Origin: Aminicella lysinilytica | GTDB lineage: Bacteria; Bacillota; Clostridia; Peptostreptococcales; Anaerovoracaceae | Assembly (NCBI RefSeq): GCF_004362975.1 | Contig: NZ_SNXO01000001.1 | Location: 1 to 64,000, forward strand | DNA length: 64,000 nucleotides | Direction of reading: 5' to 3' | In this document: positions 53,556 through 61,616 of the stretch, piece by piece | Position numbering within the stretch: the stretch's first letter is position 1 | Layout: each line of letters starts with the position of its first letter | The notes under the pieces: model-generated | Told to the model about the DNA's origin: nothing | The model's database searches: none | Seen by the model: only the letters and a program-made list of their open reading frames with translations | Position numbers and translations under genes: made by a program

Positions 53556-54491
53556 ATGAAGGTATTAGGAATTTCCGCTGGTTCAAAAAACGGAAACAAC
53601 GACGCTATGTGCAAGGAGGCTCTCATGGGAGCCAGGGAAGCCGGAGCTGATGAGATCCAGTTCATTAATCTGAACGATCTTCATCTGGAGCACTGCACAG
53701 GTTGCACAGCCTGTGTAATGAGCCTTATGAGCGGCAAGGGCGGAGCTTGCATCATTAAAGATGACTTTGAATGGCTCAGAGATAAGATGATGGATGCAGA
53801 CGCGATCGTCTGGTCTGTTCCGATCTTTGAGAAGGGCGCATCCGGACTGTTCAGGACTATAACTGACAGAATGGGCCCGAGAAACGACAAGGCTATGATC
53901 ATAGTCGGCAGCAAGATCGCTGAGGAAACGGGAGGCAAACTTCCTGATCAGAGAATGCTGAAGGACAAGGTCGTGGCTTACATCGGAGTTGGCGGATCGG
54001 ATTGGTCCACCAGGATACAGTGCGATTTCTTCAATCAGGCACTTACGCCTGCATGGAAGGTCATCGACACAGAAGTATTTTCATGGTCCAAGTGCATAGT
54101 AATGGACGAGGATAAAGTTAACAGAAGCCACCAGATAGGCGTGGAGCTGGCCAATGCTGCCAAGGATTATGAGGCGGCCAAGTGGGTCGGAGATCCGGGG
54201 ATCTGCCCTCACTGCCATTGCAGAAACTTCTATCTGAGCGACGATGCTACCAAGGCGACTTGTTGCGCCTGCGGACTCGTTGGCGAAGTCAAAGTCGACG
54301 GCGGGAAGGTATCCTTCCACTTCGATCCGGAGACCGAGGCGAGAGCACACGATCTGCTGTCCGGCAAGTTCATGCATGTAGACGATATCAAAGAGAACGA
54401 AGGCAAGCTGATGGAGCTGAAGAAGACCGATGAATTCAAGCGTAAGAAGCAGGCTTACATCGACTTTATTTCAGCAACAAAACCTGACTAG
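53556..54491 (+). CDS. flavodoxin-fold NAD(P)H-dependent oxidoreductase with C-terminal zinc ribbon
   Basis: A 311-residue protein. Residues 1-175 form a flavodoxin-like domain of the FMN-reductase/iron-sulfur flavoprotein type, with the phosphate loop ISAGSKNGNND and CTGCTACVMS, a cysteine pair seen in iron-sulfur flavoproteins. Residues about 215-245 hold a zinc ribbon (CPHCHC, then CCACG), an unusual addition. The rest is a charged helical tail. Likely a reductase acting on the cluster's substrate. GAGGAGTATCAAAA precedes the ATG; 95 bp separate it from the MFS gene and may hold another promoter (TAGTATAATC near 53521). Confidence 0.8.
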   Translation: MKVLGISAGSKNGNNDAMCKEALMGAREAGADEIQFINLNDLHLEHCTGCTACVMSLMSGKGGACIIKDDFEWLRDKMMDADAIVWSVPIFEKGASGLFRTITDRMGPRNDKAMIIVGSKIAEETGGKLPDQRMLKDKVVAYIGVGGSDWSTRIQCDFFNQALTPAWKVIDTEVFSWSKCIVMDEDKVNRSHQIGVELANAAKDYEAAKWVGDPGICPHCHCRNFYLSDDATKATCCACGLVGEVKVDGGKVSFHFDPETEARAHDLLSGKFMHVDDIKENEGKLMELKKTDEFKRKKQAYIDFISATKPD

Positions 54492-54563
54492 GCTTTCTCG
54501 TGGAAGGCCGTGCGGCCTGCGCGGAGCTGAATAGGCTTGCAGAAGAAAAAGAGGAGATTACAA

Positions 54564-55442
54564 ATGAGCGACAGAACTATGTTGCCTTTTGAGCCAATGA
54601 GGAGTTTGATCTTTGTTGACCTGGCAAAAGAAGATTACAGAATCAAGTTGGAGAACTGGCTGTACAGGTATCACATTCCAGACAGCATTTCACAGTTCGG
54701 ACCTTATGTTACCAAGTATGCCTTTTATCCGGCATTACCGGTACCTCCGGGCGGCGAGCGCTTCGGAACTGTAAGGATGCAGATGACTGAGCATTACTGG
54801 CTTGTTAATCCTAACAACCCTAAGTTCAACCATCACAAGGCTCTTACGGAGTTCTTCCCTACAGACGTATTGAAATGGCAGAACAATATCCCTGACGATT
54901 TCGACCCTAATAATATGGCGCCGAAAGATGAAGTGGAAAACATCGAGGGAGACGATGCAAGGTCGACCAAGGGCGATGCTTCCAAGGGAACAGTTCCTTT
55001 CATATTCGCTTTCATACCGGTATGGTGGGAAGAGGATTTCAAGGGCGAAGGCAGAACAGTCGAGGACGGACCTAACTACAGATGGCAGTTCGTCATCAAG
55101 TACCCTGAAGGCCATGAAGAGGAAGGCGAGAAGTGGTTCCACGAGGAGTTCATCCCGGCATTCCAGGATGCTGAAGAGGTCAACAGAATAGTATCCAGCA
55201 GGGTCATACAGGAAGCCAATAACTGCGAATTCGACAGAGTCTGCGAGATGTGGTTCCAGTGCCAGACATCATGGGTCAACACTATCAAGGAAGTATCCAA
55301 GAAAGTCAAGAAGCCGTCATGGGCAGAAACTGAAGATTTCCCTTACCTCACACAGAGCTTCGGTATCTCCAGCGTATTCCTTTCGGATATAGCGAGAGCA
55401 GACAATATAACTAGTTATCATGGCTATATCACCATGAGGTAA
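54564..55442 (+). CDS. double EthD-like (dimeric alpha/beta barrel) protein
   Basis: A 292-residue soluble protein not matched to a characterised enzyme. It appears to contain two related halves: LENWLYRYHIPDSI near residue 30 and EKWFHEEFIPAF near residue 200 both look like the EthD-type helix that begins with Trp and ends in His-hydrophobic-Pro. This suggests a duplicated ferredoxin-like barrel of the kind used in ring-cleavage or isomerisation steps on aromatic compounds. GAGGAGATTACAA precedes the ATG. It lies between the flavoprotein and the LVIVD protein. The family call is tentative. Confidence 0.6.
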   Translation: MSDRTMLPFEPMRSLIFVDLAKEDYRIKLENWLYRYHIPDSISQFGPYVTKYAFYPALPVPPGGERFGTVRMQMTEHYWLVNPNNPKFNHHKALTEFFPTDVLKWQNNIPDDFDPNNMAPKDEVENIEGDDARSTKGDASKGTVPFIFAFIPVWWEEDFKGEGRTVEDGPNYRWQFVIKYPEGHEEEGEKWFHEEFIPAFQDAEEVNRIVSSRVIQEANNCEFDRVCEMWFQCQTSWVNTIKEVSKKVKKPSWAETEDFPYLTQSFGISSVFLSDIARADNITSYHGYITMR

Positions 55443-55456
55443 GGAGAGGACGAGTT

Positions 55457-56839
55457 ATGGCAGTAGAGTTTAAAGAGGGGAACAAGGGTTACATCAAAAA
55501 CCTTGAAGTCCTGGGTTATAGCAAAATGGACGGCAATTGCGGCATGTTCCAGATGGCCCTGTATAAAACTAAAGAAGGAAAGTACCTCCTGTACGGAGCC
55601 TGCTTCGGCGGCACCCAGAAAGGAGTAATGATCAGCGATGTAACTGATCCGGAAAATCCTGAATTCATAAGATATATGCAGCTTGTGGATCCGGAGGAGT
55701 ATCCTACCACAGAAACTCCGAAGGTACAGATAGCAGACGATCTGCTGATCTGCGCAATGACAGCCGGTTCAGGTCCGGAGACCTTAACAGGCAAGAAAGA
55801 CCTGTCAGATGTCAAATGCGAAGTAGGCATAAGGATATACAGTCTGAAGGAAGATCCATTACATCCAAAATTCCTCAGCTATTGGGACTGTGGAGTCCCA
55901 CATTCTATCGGAGTCCACAGATTCATGTACAACGGCGGCAGATACGTTCATCTATCCTGCGAGTGCATGCCTTTCGAGGGCATGATCTACAGGATCATCG
56001 ATATAGAGGACGTGATGCACCCGAAGGAGATCGGCAGATGGTGGTCTCCTGAGCAGTACGCTGACGGATATCCTGGCAGAACCTTTGACCATGCGGCCGG
56101 CCACGTGCCAAACTTCATGGACAAAGGATGGATGCACGGCCCTCCTTTTGTTCGCGGCGACAAAGCCTACCTTGGCTATTGTGGCGACGGTTTATACGTC
56201 CTGGACGTGTCGGACATGACCAGGCCTAAATGCCTCGGCAACTTAAGGTTCATGCCGACATTCTCCAGCGAGCTGGCAGGCGCGAGACTCCACACAGCAT
56301 TACCTTTGCCGGGCAGAGATCTGGTGGTTTGCCAGAACGAAGGCGAGAGATTCCAGTTCTTCGGACCTGGAAAAATCCAGCACCCGCAGGCTTTGAACAA
56401 TATTCACATGGTCGACGTCAGCGACCCGACCAGGCCTACGCTCATAGCTGAATTCCCGTATCCTGAAGTTCCTGAGGACTTCCCTTATAAGAACTTCAAC
56501 TATATGCAGATGGACGTTCCGGGACCTTTCGGGCCTCATAACCTCCACGAGCCTATGGACGGGAAACCATGGCTGGAGCAGCGTGGAGATAGGGTCTACT
56601 GCTGCTACTTCCATGCGGGACTCAGAATATACGACGTATCCGACGAGTTCAGACCGAGGGAGATCGCATACTTCATTCCGCCGAATCCTACACAGGATCC
56701 GAAAGAATCCTACTTCCCAGGCTTCCCTGGACCGCGTAACGCAGTCACAGAGGACGTCATAGTCGACGATCGCGGCAACATAATCATCGACGCGCTGGAC
56801 GACGGATTCTACATTCTGAGAATGAAAGAAGACAAATAG
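55457..56839 (+). CDS. LVIVD-repeat beta-propeller protein
   Basis: A 460-residue protein with repeats of the form [VLI]-x-[IVM]-x-DV[ST]D-x-x-x-P: MISDVTDPENPEF, LYVLDVSDMTRPKC, IHMVDVSDPTRPTL and LRIYDVSDEFRPRE. These mark blades of an LVIVD beta-propeller. It has no signal peptide, so it is probably cytoplasmic. Many His, Asp and Tyr residues lie in loops (HSIGVHRFMYNGG; FDHAAGH), leaving room for a metal or substrate site. It follows the EthD-like gene after 14 nt with GGAGAGGACG at the start, so the two are co-translated. Function unknown; catalysis is possible. Confidence 0.75.
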   Translation: MAVEFKEGNKGYIKNLEVLGYSKMDGNCGMFQMALYKTKEGKYLLYGACFGGTQKGVMISDVTDPENPEFIRYMQLVDPEEYPTTETPKVQIADDLLICAMTAGSGPETLTGKKDLSDVKCEVGIRIYSLKEDPLHPKFLSYWDCGVPHSIGVHRFMYNGGRYVHLSCECMPFEGMIYRIIDIEDVMHPKEIGRWWSPEQYADGYPGRTFDHAAGHVPNFMDKGWMHGPPFVRGDKAYLGYCGDGLYVLDVSDMTRPKCLGNLRFMPTFSSELAGARLHTALPLPGRDLVVCQNEGERFQFFGPGKIQHPQALNNIHMVDVSDPTRPTLIAEFPYPEVPEDFPYKNFNYMQMDVPGPFGPHNLHEPMDGKPWLEQRGDRVYCCYFHAGLRIYDVSDEFRPREIAYFIPPNPTQDPKESYFPGFPGPRNAVTEDVIVDDRGNIIIDALDDGFYILRMKEDK

Positions 56840-56860
56840 ATTCAATAACTTATTAGACGA

Positions 56861-56891
56861 AAGGCTGCTGTCTTCAGATGGCAGTCTTTTG
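56861..56891 (+). terminator. probable terminator of the LysR-linked cluster
   Basis: AAGGCTGC and GCAGTCTT pair imperfectly around an inner hairpin and end in TCTTTTG. Moderate strength. Confidence 0.55.
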
Positions 56892-57000
56892 CTGTGCCTG
56901 CATCATAAATCGTATGTAATTTTCGATTTCTATGGTAATGGAACCGATATTTTGTTATAATACTGATATGTATATTCAGGAAAGGAGATAGTGCTGACAT

Positions 57001-57300
57001 ATGATAACAGGCAAGCAAAGGAGCTATCTGAAAGGTATCGCTCAGGAACTTGAGCCTATGGCAAGTATAGGCAAACTGGGATTGACTTCCAACGTAGTTG
57101 ATTCCATAGACAAGTACCTGGCAGCGCACGAATTGATCAAGGTCAAGATCCAGGATGGATCTAACCTGAAACCGAAGGACGTATGCGAGGAACTTTCAAA
57201 TAGACTTCAGGCCGAATTCGTTCAGGCCATAGGCAAGAAATTCGTCCTTTACAGACAGTGCAAGGATAAGAGCAAGAGAACGATAGAATTACCTCAGTAA
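57001..57300 (+). CDS. yhbY: YhbY-family RNA-binding protein
   Basis: A 99-residue protein with a single CRM domain (MITGKQRSYLKGIAQELEPM and GLTSNVVDSIDKYLAAHELIKVKI), known to bind pre-50S ribosomes. AGGAGATAGTGCTGACAT precedes the ATG. It starts a run of housekeeping genes (truA, dCMP deaminase, tagO-like and MATE) with small gaps. Confidence 0.92.
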   Translation: MITGKQRSYLKGIAQELEPMASIGKLGLTSNVVDSIDKYLAAHELIKVKIQDGSNLKPKDVCEELSNRLQAEFVQAIGKKFVLYRQCKDKSKRTIELPQ

Positions 57301-57301
57301 T

Positions 57302-58069
57302 ATGGAGAGAAATATTCTGCTGACAATCGAATACGACGGGACCGGCTTTCACGGCTGGCAGAGACAACCGGAGGTTAGGACAGTTCAGGGCGTTCTTGAA
57401 GAAGCTCTGAGCCGGGTCTGCGCTACGCCCATTACTATAGACGGCGTAAGCAGGACCGACGCCGGGGTACACGCCCTGGGACAAAGGGCAACCTTTTCGG
57501 GTGACTTCGGGATCCCAGCTGACAGGATACCCATAGCTGTCAACGGACTTCTGTCCGGCACTGACAGGGAGGGGGATCTGCGGATCATTGAATCCAGGCA
57601 GGTGCCTTCCGGCTTTCATGCCCGCTTCGATGCCAAGGGAAAGAAATACAGGTATATGATCAGAAATGAAGAGAATATGGCTGTATTTTTGCGCAACTAC
57701 AGGTATCAGGTGTCGGAAACTCTTGACATGGATGCTATGCGTACGGCCGCGTCATACATAATCGGCGAGCATGATTTTGCTTGCTTTCAGGCTGCCGGCG
57801 GAACGCCGAGAGAGACTACAGTGCGCACAGTGACTTCCCTTGATATTTTTCAGGAGGGAGAGCCGGGCGCCAGAGACATATCCATAGAGATCGCCGGAGA
57901 CGGTTTTCTGTATAATATGGTAAGAATAATCACAGGCACTCTGGTAGAAGTTGGACGGGGGAAGATAGCCCCGGAACAGATGATAAACATACTGGATAGT
58001 CACGACAGGGGGACGGCAGGCCATACGGCGCCGCCTCAGGGACTCTATCTGGTTGAAGTATATTATTAA
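57302..58069 (+). CDS. truA: tRNA pseudouridine(38-40) synthase
   Basis: Converts uridines 38-40 of tRNA anticodon arms to pseudouridine; 255 residues. The catalytic aspartate is in SRTDAGVHALGQ, and the N-terminal IEYDGTGFHGWQ and C-terminal FLYNMVRIITGTLVEVG segments are typical. The start is 1 nt after the yhbY stop. The C-terminus is complete. Confidence 0.95.
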   Translation: MERNILLTIEYDGTGFHGWQRQPEVRTVQGVLEEALSRVCATPITIDGVSRTDAGVHALGQRATFSGDFGIPADRIPIAVNGLLSGTDREGDLRIIESRQVPSGFHARFDAKGKKYRYMIRNEENMAVFLRNYRYQVSETLDMDAMRTAASYIIGEHDFACFQAAGGTPRETTVRTVTSLDIFQEGEPGARDISIEIAGDGFLYNMVRIITGTLVEVGRGKIAPEQMINILDSHDRGTAGHTAPPQGLYLVEVYY

Positions 58070-58094
58070 CTTTTAAGGTGAAGGAGAGATGCAG

Positions 58095-58559
58095 ATGGCT
58101 CATAAAGTTGACGACAGACCTTCCTGGGATGAATATTTCATGGGAATGGCAGAACTTACAGCTAAGCGTTCCACTTGTCTGAGGAGACACGTGGGGGCAG
58201 TGATCGTGAAAGACCGGCATATAATCGCAACAGGCTATAACGGAGCTCCGAGAGGGGTTGCCCACTGCAGCGAGATCGGCGGATGCCTGCGGGAAGAGAT
58301 GAATATACCTTCCGGTGAGAGGCACGAGCTGTGCAGAGCTTTACACGCTGAGCAGAACGCCATTATTCAGGCTGCGACCCTTGGCCAGAGCATTGAAGAC
58401 GGCGACATCTACATTACCAATCAGCCTTGCGTTATCTGCGCCAAGATGATAATCAACGCAGGAATCAAGAGGATAGTCGTAAGAGACGGATATCCTGATG
58501 AGCTGGCGGTCAAGATCCTGGACGAGGCCGGCCTTAAAGTTGTAGAACTTAAGAAATAA
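58095..58559 (+). CDS. comEB: dCMP deaminase (ComEB-like)
   Basis: A zinc cytidylate deaminase of 154 residues giving dUMP. The zinc and proton-transfer residues are in [10 protein letters not shown] and [12 protein letters not shown]. The insert [11 protein letters not shown] with extra cysteines is usual for the family. The ATG at 58095 is 8 nt from AAGGAG and is preferred to the ATG two codons earlier, which would be only 2 nt away. In an operon with truA and the tagO-like gene. Confidence 0.9.
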   Translation: MAHKVDDRPSWDEYFMGMAELTAKRSTCLRRHVGAVIVKDRHIIATGYNGAPRGVAHCSEIGGCLREEMNIPSGERHELCRALHAEQNAIIQAATLGQSIEDGDIYITNQPCVICAKMIINAGIKRIVVRDGYPDELAVKILDEAGLKVVELKK

Positions 58560-58578
58560 TCGAAATAGAGGATTATAT

Positions 58579-59676
58579 ATGGAAATAACCAAATTGATCA
58601 TATTCGGCTCCTTTTTTGTAGCCTTTTTTGTAGCACTGGCGACGACGCCTTTTGCTATCAGACTGGCTCCGAAAATAGGCGCTATGGACATACCCAAAGA
58701 CGAACGGAGGATGCATAAGAAGCCAATGCCGAGATTCGGCGGACTGGCCATATTTGTGGGCGTCACCGTATCCCTTCTGGTGTTCCTTCACGGCAACGAG
58801 AAGATCATGGCCGTCATAGTCGGCAGCGTGCTCATATATAGCCTTGGAGTCGTAGATGACCTGAAAAACCTGAATGCTAAACTGAAGTTTTTCTGCGAGG
58901 TACTGATAGCCATACTCATGTATTACATGGGACTGCGTATTGAATTCATCGATAACTACTTCGGACCGGGTCTCTGGAGATTCGGAGCCGTAGTCTGCTT
59001 CATCGTGACGGTGCTTTGGATCGTTGGGATCACCAATACCATTAACCTTGTAGACGGATTGGACGGACTGGCTGCAGGCATTGCGACTATAGCCTGCCTC
59101 AGTGTGGCTTATGTTGCCTACATTCACGGGGATAAATACGGACTTCTCATAGTCTGCGCGGCTATGATGGCAGTTGCCGGCGGAGCCATGGGTTTCCTGC
59201 CATACAACTTCTACCCCGCCAAGATATTTATGGGAGACAGTGGCTCCCTGTTCCTGGGCTTTATGATAGCGGCATTGTCCGTAGTGGGGCCATTGAAGAA
59301 ATCAACGTTGATTGCGGTAGTTATACCGGTACTGGTACTGGGCGTGCCGATTTTCGATACGTTCTTCGCTATAGTGCGGAGGATGGTCAACAAGCGGCCA
59401 ATCATGGAGGCGGACAAAGGCCATCTTCATCATCATCTCATGGCCTCGGGTTATGGCCAGCGGCGAGCGGTGCTCATGCTCTACGGCATAAGTGCTATTA
59501 TGGGAATGGCGGCTGTACTGGTAAGCAGAGAATTATATAAGGACTCCTTCGTACTGGTGGGAATAGCGGCAATTTACCTCTATGTTTTCCTGACAGATCC
59601 GAACCACAAGATGCCACAGATAAAGGCAGTCAATATCGAGAAGGAAGAGAAGAAAGAAAAGAAGGATGGGCATTAA
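58579..59676 (+). CDS. tagO: UDP-GlcNAc:undecaprenyl-phosphate GlcNAc-1-phosphate transferase (TagO/WecA/MraY-like)
   Basis: Starts synthesis of teichoic acid-like or other cell-wall polymers; 365 residues with about 11 helices. The polyprenol phosphotransferase motifs are present: KKPMPRFGGLAI, GVVDDLKNLNAKLKF, NTINLVDGLDGLAAG, FMGDSGSLFLGF and the histidine-rich KGHLHHHLMASG. The tail is lysine- and glutamate-rich. The LCP ligases at 4934 and 32557 would attach the product polymer. It overlaps the MATE gene by 11 nt. Confidence 0.9.
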   Translation: MEITKLIIFGSFFVAFFVALATTPFAIRLAPKIGAMDIPKDERRMHKKPMPRFGGLAIFVGVTVSLLVFLHGNEKIMAVIVGSVLIYSLGVVDDLKNLNAKLKFFCEVLIAILMYYMGLRIEFIDNYFGPGLWRFGAVVCFIVTVLWIVGITNTINLVDGLDGLAAGIATIACLSVAYVAYIHGDKYGLLIVCAAMMAVAGGAMGFLPYNFYPAKIFMGDSGSLFLGFMIAALSVVGPLKKSTLIAVVIPVLVLGVPIFDTFFAIVRRMVNKRPIMEADKGHLHHHLMASGYGQRRAVLMLYGISAIMGMAAVLVSRELYKDSFVLVGIAAIYLYVFLTDPNHKMPQIKAVNIEKEEKKEKKDGH

Positions 59677-61042
59677 CAATCAGAACACAGTGACCATCGA
59701 CAACAGAACGTTGCTTGATAAACTGGTGAAAATTGCAATACCGATAGCGATCCAGGGGGTGGTTTCAGCCACCCTCGGTTTAGTTGATAACTTAATGGTA
59801 GGGTTCCTTGGAGAAGCCGAGCTGGCAGCCGTAGGCATAGCCACCCAGGTGTACTTCATACACTATCTTTTTTTATTTGGATTCAACAGCGGCACTGCCA
59901 CATTCATGGCTCAGTTTTACGGAAACGGCGATAAGAAGAATATAAGGAAGGTCCTGGGATTCGATATGGCGGTGGCCCTCTGCATCGGCACACTGTTCTT
60001 CATAGTGTCATTTTTCTTTACTGATCAGATACTTCATATATATACTGATGATTCGGTCATAATCGCCATGGCCAGACCCTACGTCAAAATAGGCACTGTG
60101 ACATATTTCTTCCTGGCTGTGTCAGCACCGCTGGAGACTGCTTTCAAATCCACACAGCAGACCAAGGTGCCTATGATCATAAGCGCAGTGGTTTTCAGCA
60201 CTAATACCTTTCTGAATTATGTTTTCATTTTCGGCAAATTCGGCGCTCCGGCTATGGGCATCAGCGGCGCGGCTCTGGCAACCTGCATCGCCAGATGCGC
60301 AGAGATGGTCATCAGTATGATAGTGGCCAACAGAGGTAATTACGGCCTGGACGGAAAGCTGAAGGATTTCCTGGGATGGGACAGAGAACTCATAGTCAGA
60401 GTTGTTAAGAACGCTCTGCCTACCACAGGAAACGAGCTCTTCTGGAGCATCGGCACTTCTATGTATGTGGCGGCCTTTGCCAGGATAGGTACTACGGCCT
60501 ATGCGTCCTATCAGGCGGCGGCTACCATCAATAACATTTTTTCATTTGCGGCCTTCAGCGTCGGCGACGCCACGCTGATCCTGGTCGGCGCCAAACTGGG
60601 TGAGGGGAAAAAAGACTATGCTTACGCTCTGGCCAAGAAGATGCTGAAGATCGGCACTTTGTTCGGCGTCCTGTGCGGTCTCGTAGTAATTGCGGCGGCG
60701 TGGCCCCTGGTAAACCTCTTTGCTCTGACTGCTCTGGGCAAGATCTACGCTTTCAGGATACTGGTAGTCTATGGCCTGACTATGGGCCTGAATCTCTTCG
60801 CCGGGATCAATATCACCGGTGTTCTGCGAGGAGGCGGAGACACCCGATACGCCATGTTCACCGAAGTGGGATGCATCTGGTCAGTGGCCGTGCCCCTGGC
60901 CTTCGCCGCATCACTGTGGTGGCATCTGCCGATTTATATGGCTGTCCTCTGCGTCAGAGGCAACGACCTGGTGGAGAGCATCATACTCTATCATAGATTC
61001 AAATCTAAGAAATGGATGAATACGGTCATAACCGGACTGTAA
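59666..61042 (+). CDS. MATE-family efflux transporter
   Basis: A multidrug and toxic compound exporter of 458 residues with 12 helices in two halves. N-terminal IAIPIAIQGVVSATLGLVDN and LGEAELAAVGIATQ, and GRNELFWSIGTSMYVAAFAR-like and SFAAFSVGDATLILVGAKLG segments match the family (the former reads TGNELFWSIG). Cation-coupled export is expected; the substrate is unknown. It overlaps the tagO-like gene by 11 nt. It is the last plus-strand gene before the repeat array. Confidence 0.88.
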   Translation: MGINNQNTVTIDNRTLLDKLVKIAIPIAIQGVVSATLGLVDNLMVGFLGEAELAAVGIATQVYFIHYLFLFGFNSGTATFMAQFYGNGDKKNIRKVLGFDMAVALCIGTLFFIVSFFFTDQILHIYTDDSVIIAMARPYVKIGTVTYFFLAVSAPLETAFKSTQQTKVPMIISAVVFSTNTFLNYVFIFGKFGAPAMGISGAALATCIARCAEMVISMIVANRGNYGLDGKLKDFLGWDRELIVRVVKNALPTTGNELFWSIGTSMYVAAFARIGTTAYASYQAAATINNIFSFAAFSVGDATLILVGAKLGEGKKDYAYALAKKMLKIGTLFGVLCGLVVIAAAWPLVNLFALTALGKIYAFRILVVYGLTMGLNLFAGINITGVLRGGGDTRYAMFTEVGCIWSVAVPLAFAASLWWHLPIYMAVLCVRGNDLVESIILYHRFKSKKWMNTVITGL

Positions 61043-61101
61043 GATCAGTGGGCATCTCCCGCATATGGCTATTTATCCACGAAATATCTGCGCTTTTGAT
61101 G

Positions 61102-61602
61102 CGCCACATCATAACTGGAAAATCAACGATTCTTGCACGGGCCGGGCCGCAGGACGTCGGCCGCAAGAATTGCTTTGAAATGATTGCCATTGTGGCACTA
61201 TCCTTTTTCGAAATCAATGAAACGCAAGAATCGGCCTGATAATTGGACTGATGTGGCGGATATCAGATTTCATAACAGGATCCGTGCAAGAATCAGCCAA
61301 ATAATTGATCCATTGTGGCGGCCACCGGCCTCAACGGCAGCGTTTCCAATGGCTACGCGCCACATTACTTATGTAATTTCCTTGATTCTTGCGTGAGGCT
61401 CCCTAATATTTTGGTGAGACGCCACAGTGCCTTCAATAATCCGAGGATTCTTGCACGCAAGCCCGTCACCTTGATTTGATACGCCACATTGCAATAAAAA
61501 AGACAGTGATTCTTGCAGGCAGGCTGGTGAGCAATTCCATCGACCGATTCTTGCACGGACCGGGCCGCAGGCTGGTGAGCAATTCCATCGACCAATTCTT
61601 GC
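61102..61602. repeat. array of CGCCACA-N19-GATTCTTGC units with 62-bp period
   Basis: Seven units of 35 bp have exactly 19 bases between CGCCACA and GATTCTTGC (or its AATTCTTGC variant). Units at 61102-61136, 61358-61392, 61420-61454 and 61482-61516 are in + orientation; 61163-61197, 61224-61258 and 61286-61320 are in - orientation. Same-strand neighbours are 61-62 bp apart. The 19-base cores vary but several contain CAATTAT or CAATAAT. Two partial copies (GATTCTTGC at 61546, AATTCTTGC at 61594) follow a duplicated 27-bp sequence. There is no gene in 61043-61616. Confidence 0.8.
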
Positions 61603-61616
61603 AGCCCAACGCCAGC

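Noticed and set aside
61102-61602. CRISPR array
   Set aside because: The ~35-bp units and 26-27-bp gaps are CRISPR-like in size, but the units flip orientation, only their ends are conserved, and there are no cas genes.
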